Source: Saccoglossus kowalevskii (taxonomy: Eukaryota; Hemichordata; Enteropneusta; Harrimaniidae). From it: 55,771 nt of DNA. The notes below the pieces were generated by a model. It saw only the letters and a list, made by a program, of their open reading frames with translations, did no database searches and had not been told where the DNA came from. Location: the NCBI RefSeq assembly GCF_000003605.2, contig NW_003141807.1:24654-80424 (forward strand), in the 5' to 3' direction. Below, piece by piece: positions 36,001 to 42,182 of this stretch; position 1 is the stretch's first letter; each line of letters opens with the position of its first letter. A program made the position numbers and the translations under genes.

Positions 36001-38428
36001 TTGGAGACTGTGAACCGTTTTAACTCAATACTTTTCCAGTCACGATTATGATGCAACATGTTGTCTTTCTAATTTTGGGGAGACTGGGCATAATTTTACA
36101 TTGCCTCCAGATCTTGGTCAACATTTTTTGGGGAAAAAATGATTAAAAAAATATCATCACTAATAATTATAACAGAAACAAACTTTATAGAAGACTTCTA
36201 TGTCTTATATGTGGTAAGAAATGTCGAGTTTTGTGATCAAAGGGTTAATAACCGATGACGTCAAAATGCGATATGTTTCCAAGGAATAATCGAATTACTT
36301 TGATCATTATTACATAGTCGTTATTACATGGCTTTATTAAATTGAACCGTCATGATTCGTGGGGTAAACAGGTAGATCGTGAGTGTCCTAACCAAACGTG
36401 CTTTCATCGAAAAACGTCCAGTGGTTTGCCATACTAAGACGACAGCCGGTCTGTTATGCGCGAAAGAAATCAGCAGGTGGATACGTGTAGTGTAAGCAAC
36501 ATCGATCTGTTCTCTGTATGCCTACGGTTAGAGTTTTGAAAATCGTAGACATATAAGATTTTATTATTAGATTATTTCCACTATGTGTATTATATAAAAC
36601 CGTCATTGCCAGCAGTCATGTCGATGATTAGACGTGCGTTCTTGGAATTAGTTAATTATTAATTTAACAAATAGTGTCATCAACACAGTGTATTATTGGT
36701 TGTCCTACGTCCCGGTTTGTAAAACGAGACAATACATATTGCAATTTGTCAACTTGGACGTAGCCACATGATAATAAAGTACAATGCCTAGTTATTCGTT
36801 AGGTTTTCGATGATAGCTAAATGTGTTAAATATAGAAGTTAACAATGAAATGTATTGCTTTCTTGATACTTTAAACTAGTGACATTTGTACGAACATATC
36901 TGCAACATCAAATCCGGTAATTTATTAAAAATCGAATCCAGTGAATATTTCCCTTTCTACAGTAGTATTCTATATTATTGGGAGATTAGGATTGTTTCGT
37001 TGACGGGATCTATTAGAGGCAGATTTAAACTCATAACGGACACTTTCCGAAGTGTTTACCTTAGTATGCATAATCAATTTAATAGTTGCAGAGTGGTTCA
37101 CGGTTGGTTGAAAAAGAACAACTGAGATGCCATGACATAAATATATCAAGTATTACGGAACCACTTGTTTGACACGGCGGTCTGGGTAGAAGATGATTTT
37201 CCGTTCACTGCGAGATCTCGCGCATTGCCGCAAAAAAAATGATTTTGAACTTAAAGGGCAGTAGTCGTCGTGCCGCGTCCTGTTCGATATGGGACTCATA
37301 CCGACGTATACAACGCGTGTAAAATACATTGTTTATTTACATGAAATTCGAACACGCACTGCGCGACGACGACCGCGCTTTGAATTTCTTTTTCTATAGA
37401 TCTTTCAGTGGGCAATATGGCATTAGATTTGACGCATAATGCGGCATCTCGCAGTGAACAGGGAAATTGTATATTACCCCTCCCCCTCAAGTGTGGATAT
37501 AAACATTATTTATAAAAAAAAAAATAGCTATAACATAAATGGGCTTCAGTCGCCGAGAAGCGCACGTCCGAATTTCATGAAACAAACAACGTATTTTACA
37601 CGCGCTCAGACTTTTCGATGACACGTCGGGGCGACCGTGGTGCTTTAAAACCACTGCAAATGTCATTACGATGTACAGAGAAGCCGGCTAATACTCGAAA
37701 TATCTGCACGAATAAGTACTTTCTGATATCACGAAGTGTGTATAAATTAAAATAACTGCAGTAAATAAATGTTCAACAGATGCAAATTACTCGGTGTTGT
37801 AAACATAATTCAGCCTGCCCGTTTTATCATCACACTTGGCGGATGCATTTCGTAGTATGTGCGCGCAATATTTTGTTTTAGTTCCTTACTACCGCCAGTA
37901 CTACCGACAGAAATCTTATAGATACTCTAATAATTATATCGAAGGGATATTGAAATGCATTTACATGTAATTGTTAGGAAGATAATATGGATTTATCATG
38001 AATATTAAACGCAAGTTTGTATTTAATGTATAGTTAATGTAGCGATTGTGTTCATTCTTACCTTCGACGTTGTTTTGGTCATTCGTGGTGAATTCAGTGT
38101 GTTCCGTCACAACAACTGTCACTTCCCCTCCTGCATTGCTCTCCCCTTCTATTGTTCCCGCGTCCCCGTCTGTTCCTGTACTACTCGCACCTTCCATTGT
38201 TTCCGTACTTTCCACGGTTTTCGTTGTCACAATTTCCGAAGTGTTTACAGTTTCTCCATCCGCAGTCTCCGTCACAGTTTTCTTCGTCGTAGTCGTCGTC
38301 ACGGTTACGGTCTCCATCGCACCGTTCTCAACCACTTGCTGGCTTGATTGCTCCGTCACGCTGCCGTCCATGTCGCCATTTGTTGTAATAATATCGGGTA
38401 TAATAACGGGTTTCGCCGTCTCCGCCAT
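1..38428 (-). CDS. MAPT-like: tau/MAP2/MAP4-family microtubule-associated protein with expanded repeat array (5' part of gene, 3' end outside window)
   Basis: Coding exons in transcript order: 38428-38062, 28652-28117, 22478-22100, 19626-19496, 17722-17641, 17433-17327, 15290-15195, 13848-13753, 13441-13346, 12051-11956, 11276-11184, 10287-10096, 9136-9041, 8043-7948, 4944-4849, 2584-2489, 62-1 (cut). Every junction is GT-AG and phases match throughout, giving at least 905 codons. The layout is an acidic N-terminal projection region, a proline/serine/threonine-rich basic region, then repeats of the form (V/I)(K/Q)I..xKLxFxxKAxSKVGSxDxIxHxPGGGx. This is the tau/MAP2/MAP4 microtubule-binding repeat. 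By family knowledge such proteins bind along microtubules and stabilise or bundle them, under Ser/Thr-kinase control at K-x-G-S. The 15 canonical repeats seen far exceed the 3-5 of vertebrate family members. More repeats and the C-terminal tail probably lie to the left. Family assignment is very secure; orthology to one vertebrate paralogue is not implied. Confidence 0.95.
132..356. mobile_element. MITE family E, copy 1
   Basis: Matches 17953-18183 over its length (TTTCTGGAAATGAACC, TTTTGGAGCCAACA, TGCAGACTATAAACGG). The right end CTGGTGGTAAAAAGGT is the inverse of the left end, which is degraded here. Confidence 0.82.
968..1110. mobile_element. MITE family F, copy 1
   Basis: The left end resembles ACCATATTTTCTCTATTAGC and the right end is TGCTTCTAATAGAGTAAATA. 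These are inverted versions of each other and of the ends at 10540-10698. Confidence 0.65.
1921..2339. repeat. 46-bp minisatellite, about 9 copies
   Basis: The unit begins TATTTGTACTTCTATTGGAG and ends TAATAGAGCAAATACAG. Copies are almost identical, with one T-to-A change in the last. The unit ends match the terminal inverted repeats of MITE family F (540 bp and more away), suggesting tandem amplification of a collapsed MITE. Confidence 0.97.
2489..2584 (-). CDS. Repeat 14 (R14) cassette exon
   Basis: This is a 96-nt exon in phases 0-0, with acceptor CTTTTTAG and donor GTATAT. It encodes [20 protein letters not shown] and then [16 protein letters not shown] and PGGG are intact. Its closest relatives are R10-R13. 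Confidence 0.95.
2839..4114. repeat. 20-bp minisatellite, about 64 copies, in the intron between R13 and R14
   Basis: The unit is ACACACTGATGACCTAGTAA-like with variants (CCGATGATCTAG, CTGATGACATAG). It is 1.28 kb long with some longer-period structure: a block of several hundred bases near 3220-3430 recurs near 3510-3720. Multi-frame ORFs on the minus strand here are repeat artefacts. Confidence 0.97.
4200..5070. repeat. Segmental duplicate carrying R13 (copy 1)
   Basis: This block aligns with 7315-8205 across intron, exon and intron. Shared anchors include CTGTTGGGTTTG at the left, GAAGAAGATTT, TTTGCAGAG, ATTCCTTTGTGACCCTACCT before the exon and ATCACCATGACAACC after it. Intron parts carry substitutions and small indels. 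Confidence 0.88.
4849..4944 (-). CDS. Repeat 13 (R13) cassette exon, near-identical to R11 and R12
   Basis: This is a 96-nt exon in phases 0-0, with acceptor TTTGGCAG and donor GTAGGG. It differs from R12 at two bases near its start, both changing the protein: IKQHKLEF instead of IEKHKLEF. The rest encodes [20 protein letters not shown] and then GKVK. It sits in the paralogous copy of the R12 block. Confidence 0.96.
5071..7314. repeat. Intron between R12 and R13, including a dispersed CTGT-rich repeat (5111-6135)
   Basis: It begins with GTCTGTCGTC and CTGTCTGTCTGTCTG motifs, followed by diverged copies of a block containing CGACTTCTTCTTCAAAACCG. Related blocks occur at 26121-26590 (CGACTTCTTGTTAAAAACCG). 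This is a dispersed repeat of unknown class. From 6200 to 7314 I see only AT-rich DNA and short chance ORFs. Confidence 0.5.
7315..8205. repeat. Segmental duplicate carrying R12 (copy 2)
   Basis: Paralogous to 4200-5070, with the same anchors in the same order. The exon is much better conserved than the flanks, consistent with purifying selection or local gene conversion. Confidence 0.88.
7948..8043 (-). CDS. Repeat 12 (R12) cassette exon, identical to R11
   Basis: This is a 96-nt exon in phases 0-0, with acceptor TTTGGCAG and donor GTAGGG. Its sequence equals R11 base for base, and it lies within a duplicated block that includes intron sequence on both sides. The intact frame and splice sites indicate a used exon. 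Confidence 0.96.
8735..9175. repeat. Segmental duplicate carrying R11 (more diverged copy 3)
   Basis: The exon is identical to R12. The flanks match less well: a TTTGGTTCAAA block about 230 bases left of the exon, TTGTGATCCTACCTTCACC at the donor and CTGCCAAAGAAA at the acceptor. A weaker related stretch lies near 16690-16760. Confidence 0.65.
9041..9136 (-). CDS. Repeat 11 (R11) cassette exon, identical to R12
   Basis: This is a 96-nt exon in phases 0-0, with acceptor TTTGGCAG and donor GTAGGA. It encodes [20 protein letters not shown] and then [12 protein letters not shown]. All 96 bases are identical to 7948-8043. A short inverted repeat (9003-9011 with 9029-9037) begins four bases into the downstream intron. 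Confidence 0.96.
9313..9420. repeat. 27-bp tandem repeat, 4 copies
   Basis: The unit contains CATCATAACTACATTAGGCC followed by CCTCAAA. Copies diverge slightly. It lies in the intron between R11 and the R9-R10 exon. Confidence 0.9.
9477..9720. mobile_element. MITE family D, with GGGGGAGCATGCCCCCGGAC box
   Basis: About 244 bp. The left end is TACAGTAGCGGCGGCA and the inverted right end TACAGCAGAGGCGACGGCA. The interior holds GGGGGAGCATGCCCCCGGAC, and its C/G-rich content contrasts with the AT-rich intron. I recall very similar boxes from repeats of many marine invertebrates; that needs a database check. Confidence 0.75.
10096..10287 (-). CDS. Repeats 9 and 10 (R9-R10) fused in one exon
   Basis: This is a 192-nt exon in phases 0-0, exactly twice the cassette length, with acceptor TTCTGTAG and donor GTAAGT. 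It encodes [32 protein letters not shown], then [20 protein letters not shown] and [12 protein letters not shown]. No intron separates the units. R9's [12 protein letters not shown] resembles the segment after the last vertebrate repeat (IETHKLTFRENA). Confidence 0.95.
10540..10698. mobile_element. MITE family F, copy 2
   Basis: About 159 bp. The left end is TACCGTATTTGCTTCATTAG and the inverted right end TACTGTATTTGTTCTATTAG. Confidence 0.8.
11184..11276 (-). CDS. Repeat 8 (R8) cassette exon with PKGG turn
   Basis: This is a 93-nt exon in phases 0-0, with acceptor TTTCTAG and donor GTAGTA. It encodes 31 residues, [20 protein letters not shown] and then [11 protein letters not shown], one residue shorter than its neighbours. 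RIGS is intact and the turn is PKGG. With the VQ ending R7 the protein reads [10 protein letters not shown], matching the tau R2 start VQIINKKLD. Confidence 0.92.
11956..12051 (-). CDS. Repeat 7 (R7) cassette exon
   Basis: This is a 96-nt exon in phases 0-0, with acceptor TGTCAG and donor GTACCA. It encodes [20 protein letters not shown] and then [16 protein letters not shown] and PGGG are intact. It ends in VQ, which together with the next exon creates VQIINK. Confidence 0.94.
12823..12914 (-). pseudogene. Fossil repeat exon between R6 and R7
   Basis: On the minus strand this stretch aligns along its length with neighbouring repeat exons. It shares the 11-mer GGTTCCTATGA with R7, and conceptual pieces read ACKLRF and then [15 protein letters not shown], compared with KLGF...[15 protein letters not shown] in R6. 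It measures 92 nt where a 96-nt cassette is expected, the difference being about 4 nt lost just before the Gly-Ser, which shifts the frame. The bases where the acceptor should be read GAAA and the donor position reads AC, so both splice sites are gone. I infer a dead duplicate. No single reading frame spans it. Confidence 0.65.
13009..13058. other. Assembly gap (50 N) flanked by duplicated sequence
   Basis: The bases before the gap (about 12955-13008) and after it (13059-13112) are nearly the same sequence, containing CAGTCAGGAGGCAATATGAC on both sides. Confidence 0.97.
13346..13441 (-). CDS. Repeat 6 (R6) cassette exon
   Basis: This is a 96-nt exon in phases 0-0, with acceptor TTCACAG and donor GTATTA. 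It encodes [20 protein letters not shown] and then [16 protein letters not shown] and PGGG are intact. A Cys precedes the turn. Confidence 0.94.
13753..13848 (-). CDS. Repeat 5 (R5) cassette exon with degenerate PGGG
   Basis: This is a 96-nt exon in phases 0-0, with acceptor AACACAG and donor GTACAC. It encodes [20 protein letters not shown] and then [12 protein letters not shown]. The K-V-G-S core is intact, but the turn is PRHG instead of PGGG. The frame and both splice sites are intact, so this is a divergent repeat and not a dead one. Confidence 0.9.
13960..14566. repeat. 23-bp minisatellite, about 26 copies, in the intron between R4 and R5
   Basis: The unit is GATAGCAAGTCTTCAGAGTT plus ATT. 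Most copies are identical. A variant containing TTTACAGTTA recurs about 230 bases apart, pointing to block duplication. Confidence 0.97.
14819..15021. mobile_element. MITE family A, copy 1
   Basis: About 203 bp with terminal inverted repeats of about 45 bp. The left end begins TACTGTAAAATACTTTATTT and the right end, reversed, TACCGTAAAATAATTTATTT; both continue to TGGAATTAATTTTCACTGAA. No coding capacity. Other copies are at 18592, 20380 and 53522. Confidence 0.9.
15195..15290 (-). CDS. Repeat 4 (R4) cassette exon
   Basis: This is a 96-nt exon in phases 0-0, with acceptor ATCTAG and donor GTACAT. It encodes 32 residues beginning [20 protein letters not shown] and ending [12 protein letters not shown] and PGGG are intact. 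The N-terminal half (TFPSNF) is the most divergent of the array. Confidence 0.93.
15623..15912. mobile_element. MITE family B, copy 1
   Basis: About 290 bp. The left end is TTTAAAGGGCGGTAGTCGTC and the right end, reversed, TTTAAAGGGCGATAGTCGTC. The small ORFs here recur in copy 2 and belong to the element sequence. Confidence 0.9.
17327..17433 (-). CDS. Exon 6: end of R2 and repeat 3 (R3)
   Basis: The acceptor is CTGTTTTCAG and the donor GTAAAT at 17326; entry phase is 1 and exit phase 0. After completing AGGGN the exon encodes [20 protein letters not shown] and then [12 protein letters not shown]. The conserved features are KLD, RVGS and AGGG; Ala replaces Pro, as in R2. The exon ends two residues past the Gly-rich turn, the boundary used by all later repeat exons. 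Confidence 0.93.
17641..17722 (-). CDS. Exon 5: repeat 2 (R2), first part
   Basis: The acceptor is TTTGTTTCAG and the donor GTATCA at 17640; entry phase is 0 and exit phase 1. The 27 codons read [20 protein letters not shown] and then ANATHKA, ending with one base of the first Gly of an AGGG motif. The repeat is therefore split inside its Gly-rich turn, unlike the others. The K/R-x-G-S site is RCGS, with a Cys at the position of the repeat cysteines of tau (SKCGS). Confidence 0.9.
17953..18183. mobile_element. MITE family E, copy 2
   Basis: About 231 bp with terminal repeats AACCTTTTCACCACCAG and, inverted, ACCTTTTTACCACCAG. Confidence 0.85.
18592..18788. mobile_element. MITE family A, copy 2
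   Basis: Aligns with copy 1 end to end, including GTTTTGTATGGAATTTATTT and TCACTGAATCATTCCTTCAG, with diverged termini. It lies just left of the truncated LINE. Confidence 0.82.
18863..19489 (+). mobile_element. 5'-truncated LINE (non-LTR retrotransposon) 3' end
   Basis: An in-frame stretch continues from upstream of the ATG (18973) to a stop at 19321-19323. It encodes [38 protein letters not shown] and [20 protein letters not shown]. This pattern, including the Cys-x2-Cys-x8-His-x5-Cys-like cluster, is typical of the C-terminus of LINE reverse-transcriptase proteins. The 3' UTR has a CATCCCC/GGGGGATG hairpin and ends in (AAAT)n, just beside the R1 splice donor. Most of the element is missing at the 5' end. 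Confidence 0.82.
19496..19626 (-). CDS. Exon 4: canonical microtubule-binding repeat 1 (R1)
   Basis: The acceptor is TTTTCCAG and the donor GTATGTG at 19495. Entry phase 1 (A|CT, Thr) matches exon 3, and exit is phase 0. The 43 codons carry a Ser/Glu-rich linker and then [20 protein letters not shown] followed by K. This is the closest match in the window to vertebrate R1 ([20 protein letters not shown]). The exon ends after PGGGK, the same place and phase as the human tau R1/R2 boundary. A truncated LINE on the opposite strand ends only about seven bases past the donor. Confidence 0.95.
20380..20600. mobile_element. MITE family A, copy 3
   Basis: Same internal anchors, ending ATAAAGTATTTTACAGTA. 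Slightly longer because of a small insertion before GAACCGGTATATT. Confidence 0.88.
21480..21893. repeat. Long dispersed repeat G, copy 1
   Basis: Shares with 31354-31712 (inverted) the blocks AAAAACAAACAT, GAAGTTCG, GATTTCGGCAT, GAGTACTTT-like ends and TGGTATTCTCATAATA. The ORFs on both strands are element-derived. Confidence 0.75.
22100..22478 (-). CDS. Exon 3: second divergent PGGG module and basic S/T-P-R-R region
   Basis: The acceptor is TTTTTCATAG before 22478. The exon enters in phase 0 and leaves in phase 1 at a GTAATT donor (22099). The 126 codons start [20 protein letters not shown], continuing to GGGNIKI, so the exon opens with a module homologous to the end of exon 2. The remainder is Ser/Pro/Arg-rich with semi-regular [16 protein letters not shown] and SSPRRA blocks. 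Proline-directed kinase sites are therefore dense, as in the proline-rich region upstream of the tau repeats. The donor lies inside an (AATTAT)-type microsatellite. An internal minus-strand frame and the plus strand are also open across this exon; they are shadows. Confidence 0.9.
22711..22880. repeat. 36-bp AT-rich tandem repeat, about 4.7 copies
   Basis: The unit contains AAAAATTGTGCTTCATTAAA and ATTAAATAGGATT. It lies in the intron upstream of exon 3; the Phe/Asn-rich minus-strand ORF over it is an artefact. Confidence 0.9.
26121..26590. repeat. About 156-bp direct repeat, three copies
   Basis: TTTGTTCATTT anchors recur at about 26122, 26280 and 26436. Each is followed by AATTCTCTAATTT, TTTTTGTCATTTTTGGT and a CGACTTCTTGTTAAAAACCG-like box. 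The family is also present near 5430-5560. Confidence 0.85.
26620..26695 (+). repeat. Possible tRNA-derived SINE head
   Basis: GTTCAAGCC at 26674-26682 matches the pol III B box. TATCTCAGCCGACAGG at about 26627 is a plausible A box about 40 bases upstream. The flanking stems do not form a clean tRNA cloverleaf by eye, so a tRNA gene is not claimed. Confidence 0.35.
28117..28652 (-). CDS. Exon 2: 8-residue acidic repeats, proline-rich segment and first divergent PGGG module
   Basis: The acceptor is TTTTTTAG at 28653 and the donor GTAAAT at 28116; entry phase is 1 and exit phase 0. The 178 codons begin with about eleven tandem 8-residue units of type E(I/N)(P/Q)(E/D)SK(E/K)P. These are encoded by a 24-nt repeat. 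A Thr/Ala/Val-rich stretch and a basic Pro/Ser/Thr-rich stretch with several S/T-P sites ([20 protein letters not shown]) follow, resembling the proline-rich region of tau. The exon ends with [18 protein letters not shown], a shortened repeat-like module that lacks K-x-G-S. The repeat part is open on other frames too, giving Phe/Gly/Leu-rich antisense shadows that are not genes. Confidence 0.9.
28386..28640 (-). repeat. 24-nt coding repeat within exon 2
   Basis: About eleven in-frame copies encode E(I/N)(P/Q)(E/D)SK(E/K)P. The 24-nt length preserves frame on expansion or contraction. Copies nearest the splice acceptor (EIPESKEP) are the most diverged. Confidence 0.95.
28940..29246. mobile_element. 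MITE family B, copy 2, opposite orientation
   Basis: Reverse complement of copy 1 with shared CACATGTGCGACATTTGTG and ATTGATTTTCCCACAATCCA. Terminal TTTAAAGGGCAATAGTCG and its inverse are present. Confidence 0.9.
29725..29760. repeat. (TTTATG) microsatellite
   Basis: About five perfect 6-bp units in intron 1. Confidence 0.9.
30337..30386. other. Assembly gap (50 N)
   Basis: Run of N in intron 1. The flanks show no coding signal. Confidence 0.99.
31354..31712. repeat. Long dispersed repeat G, copy 2, inverted
   Basis: Contains GGTATTCTCATAATA, CCGAAATCC, GCGAACTTCTTTGTGT, GTTTGACCGG (as reverse) and CCTAATATGGTAGGATG, all paired with copy 1. No full ORF. Confidence 0.75.
32732..32880. repeat. 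Probable retroelement fragment with GGCCGGTCCCAAGCCCGGAT box
   Basis: This short GC-richer island in AT-rich intron starts GGCCGGTCCCAAGCCCGGAT and includes GGTTGGGCGTGGGGTTAGCA and GCTACAGAAACGACAGC. I recall this kind of box from LINE-derived sequence in several animals. Class not established here. Confidence 0.35.
33448..33604. mobile_element. MITE family C, copy 1 (uninterrupted)
   Basis: About 157 bp. The left end is ATTTTCCGTTCAACTGCGAG and the inverted right end ATTTTCTGTTCACTGCAAGA. The internal TTTTGAACTCGAATTTCTTT is the unoccupied version of the nested insertion site at 37250. Confidence 0.82.
33655..33765. repeat. 54-bp direct duplication
   Basis: Two adjacent copies share CATGCCACTTACATTACCCA followed by CAATGCTTTGTGC, with a few differences. 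Located in intron 1. Confidence 0.92.
37196..37468. mobile_element. MITE family C, copy 2 (host of a nested element)
   Basis: The left end is ATTTTCCGTTCACTGCGAGA and the inverted right end AATTTCCCTGTTCACTGCGA. The middle is interrupted by the family B-like element at 37250-37383. Confidence 0.82.
37250..37383. mobile_element. MITE family B-like short element nested inside a family C element
   Basis: Left end TTAAAGGGCAGTAGTCGTCG; the right end inverted carries GTCGTCGTCGCGC. It is about 134 bp, so internally deleted or a separate subfamily. Confidence 0.75.
38062..38428 (-). CDS. Exon 1: start codon and acidic N-terminal projection region
   Basis: The start ATG is at 38428 and the frame is open for 122 codons plus one base, then a GTAAG donor follows at 38061. 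The peptide begins [14 protein letters not shown] and is rich in Thr, Val, Glu and Asp, with a run of Thr ending in two Lys. Only a few Lys occur, so it is acidic and probably disordered, like the projection domain of tau and MAP2. The start is chosen because the frame joins exon 2 in phase 1 (G|GT, Gly) and the reading is repeat-free and GC-richer than the introns. Its antisense strand is also open for 133 codons, a by-product of codon bias. I did not identify the transcription start. Confidence 0.85.
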
Positions 38429-41400
38429 ACTTTCTTTTCAATTGTAATCACAATAACACTGCGTACGTCAGAAATAGATTTCTGCAGAATGATAAGATGG
38501 GAGCTAGTTAGCATAATTACCTAATTAACATAAATTATGTATCTGGGTAGCTGAAATACTAACCAGCGTTTGTTCCGATGACTCTTGGGAGCAAAAATAT
38601 TATTCACCGCATGGTATATCGGTGTTATAAATAAATATGTTGATCAATTTACCGGCAAATTAATTTCGTTATTTTACTGTTTATTTTCAATCTATATATT
38701 AATTATAATTTTATCAATATTTCTCACTTTTTATATTGAATATGTATATGTTAAGCTCGCTCGACTATTTTAATTTTATAATGTTGAAGTGAGTGAATGA
38801 AAATTCCGAAATATGATAAATTAAAACAATATTTATTTTTAACCGTGGTAGAGCAGTGGGCAAATAAAAATAAGTGTTGATAAATTATTATCAGTCACGC
38901 GTATCTGACACCGGTAATGATGACATCATAATATTCATTTTAAAATGGCTTAGCAAAAACTTATATTTAAATGACAGAGTCAGTCTCTAAGGTATTTGAG
39001 GCGTCTATGCATACAGTGTTATTGTCACGCTGTTGTAAACCGGAGTTCATTATCGCATTGTATATGATGTGACTGCATTGAACTCTGCAGAGTTCACGGT
39101 GGTACGACATTTCCTAATTTAATATTCAAGATGCATTGAATCCAAAATGGGTTAGAGCGCCCGAGTCTTGCTGTTGTGGGTGTATGGTCATACATTTAAT
39201 GCGAGTTTGACCGAACTAATAAATAGCACAGGAAAATATACGCATTTATAGACAGCCATCATCGGTTATTGGTGCTGGCTTGTATGCACACATATTCAAG
39301 TTGACAGTGGGTACACATAATAGGCGCAGTCAGAGCCGATTATCTCACCACGGTGCGTTCTGATCATCTTTGTGCATCTAAGTCCAAAAAGAAGTACGTA
39401 CTTTGGCACACCCAACATTATTCATTTAGCGTGAAACTTGAACCCAATTATTCTGAACAATGTACCTGCATTATTTACTTGGTTGTCGAAGGATTCTGCG
39501 ATGTTGAAATGAATTTAAAATTCATTGATCTAGCTCCCCGACCAGAGAAAATAACATAACCGTTGCACGAAATAAATAAACGTAAAGAAAACAGAAAATG
39601 AATATCCACTGCGCATGACATAGTATATGTAACACTTGTGAGAAGCAATGTTCTCTGTTTTCCAATTTTTCGATCAAAGCCCTCACCGCGCTCTCCGTCT
39701 TCCTGCGTACGTCAGGCTGATGAGTATAGCACTCGGTTAAATATCCCTAACAGCATGTACTGTATTAAGACCAATGTGTTGTCAGTTACAATTTAAACGA
39801 AGTATCTCGTTGCGCCCTTGTCAATGCGCTTATGCGGGTGGTGATGGGTTACTGGTAGGTAATATCGATATCATTAGAATAAGACAACGTATATTGTCAG
39901 TGAATTTCCTGAGTCTGACGAATTGTGTTACGTCTGTCTTGTATTGGCGAATAGATAACTAGAATAGAATATATGTGGTTATGGCGTGGTACATGCGATC
40001 AATGTACTATCACGGGGAAAATCTTTCTTCTCTCTGGGTTCTCCACACTTGTCAGGGGGGAATCTCGTCTCGTCTCTCTATCGCGTCCCCTTGAGGTACG
40101 GGATCGGGAAAGTCACTTTAACTTTACAGTCAAATAAGGCACACACAACGAAATACGTTTCAGCTCTCGTCTTAGTCGGTCAATCGAGCACTCTATCAGA
40201 CACAGCGCCCTGGGGAAAAAATCCCCAAGACTCTCGCAAGGCTAAACCAAGACTCGCCCAAGACTGGACTGCCTCAAGGCTCGCCCCTGGACTGGACTCT
40301 CGACTGCCCAGGACTGCACTCTCTCTACTGCGTCTATCGTGGAGTATTCGCCAAGACCAACTCAAACTCTCTTTATTCATTTTCAAAACTCTAACCAATT
40401 ACAAAACAGTAAAAAGACTCTAGGGCGTAACCTTCAATCATAAAGCCAATCAAACTAAGTACTGAATACGTCATATCTTTTGATTAATCGTTCACTACAT
40501 TAATAACTATGAATATAAACTGTCAGGTTGGCGACGATTATCTGGTAATTAGTTCCAAATCACTGAGCCAAGTTCCGTCCAAAACTTCAAATAGACCTAA
40601 ACGATGACAGACATAACACAGCAATTCAGCTAATAATCAACTAATTAAGTCGGTTAACAGATACGCAAAAACAAATTCATGACAGTACCGACAACTCCGC
40701 GTATGCGACAAATTGACCACAAGCTAAGCTATGACAATTCTTAAGAACAGTCAAATCACGGTCACTTGATGGTTATGGTATATTATTATTAAATTGCAGT
40801 CAAACAGGTAAAAAAACAAATATAGAACTAAATACAATAAATAAATATACATATAAGGTACTAATACAATGTCAATTTAACCTAAAAAGAAATTAAAATA
40901 ATACTAACAAAATAAAAAATTAAAAAATACTAACAAACTACTATCTGAAATAAATAGCTAAACTTCTCTTAAAATGATTGAAAGTTATACAAATTAAAAC
41001 TAAATCATTGAAAAGAGAAAGAGCACGTGGAATAAAAGATGAAATTGAGACGAACATTCCTTTTATGAAAAAGATTGAGGAACGAGACGGTACCTGAAAT
41101 TAAAGAATTATATTGAGAGATTTATGTAATAACTGTAAATCTAACTCAGTTTAAAAGATAACAAAGCGACGAGTTGTCAGAGGAGTATGTATAACTAACT
41201 TCCCTTCAAACACATGAGTTTTATGAACTTTTTTTGAACCTTTTCAATGTTATTAATTCGAAAACGTAGAGGAGGGGACCACACTTAAGAGAAATACTCA
41301 AGGTTGTTCGTAACAAGCGATATATACAAAGATCTAATAAGGGATACACTTTCAAAATATTTACATGTAGCATTGTATATGTTTTCTTAAAGTTGTCAAG

Positions 41401-41508
41401 GTTTACTAGTATAAACACCCGTCCCCGAACTTGTCAAATGACAAACGGTTCGTGATACAATACATATAGTTGCGAGCTTTGACTGGTCTATAGAGGAATG
41501 GAATCAAC

Positions 41509-41640
41509 GGGACTCGTTTCTCTGCCAAAACATTGAAATGACCTAGAATGTAGATTTCGTTGCCAGAACACGTGACTCGTTTCTCTGCCAACACACTGAA
41601 ATGACCTAGAATGTAGATTTCGTTGCCGGAACACGTGGTA
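41509..41640. repeat. 64-bp direct duplication
   Basis: Two adjacent copies share GACTCGTTTCTCTGCCAA and GACCTAGAATGTAGATTTCG followed by TTGCC. Intergenic. Confidence 0.92.
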
Positions 41641-42182
41641 TTTACCATGACGGTGACCCACTTAAATCATAATTGATCAATATAGTATGTCATATGCACA
41701 CTAGAATTCCATTGAAACGGAGGGTAGCTCAGAAGCCGGTAGTTGAACCCATGGAGACACGATAAAGAATGTCCGTTTTTGACATTGTGAAATTCTTTCG
41801 TTTTAATGCGAAAAAATACGGTATTTTACCAAGTAAAATCATATTAATGTTATTGTTCATACACGAGTTATTGACCATACTACATAGTTTGTAGTTTTAT
41901 TCAGCTTCTTCCAGTCACAATTCACTGGCAAGATAAATAAAATGCAAAAATATTGATAATATAACGAATTATTTTTTCTCTGTAATATTCTTGTGTAATT
42001 GGCAATTAACTACCACTGGGATACATTTCGTATAATTATTCTTAATATATTTCGTAATTTTTAAAATCAGTTGTTTTCAAGTTCCCCCACAACGAAAGAA
42101 TTTCACATTCACTTTATTTTTTTCAAAATGGAATTATTTTGTCCATGTTTATTTCATTTGTGCACGAAATGTGTGATGATGA

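Larger units (their letters stand above)
28653..38061 (-). other. Intron 1 of the tau-family gene (9.4 kb)
   Basis: It runs from the GTAAG donor of exon 1 to the TTTTTTAG acceptor of exon 2. It contains MITE copies (28940-29246, 33448-33604, 37196-37468), an inverted partner of the 21.5-kb repeat (31354-31712), a (TTTATG) microsatellite, an N gap and a 54-bp duplication (about 33.7 kb). A TGACGTCA octamer is at 36256-36263. I found no further coding exon in it. Confidence 0.6.

Noticed and set aside
38046-38447. 133-codon plus-strand ORF rich in Val/Ser/Thr
   Set aside because: Exact antisense of exon 1. The minus frame has the start codon, donor and phase match.
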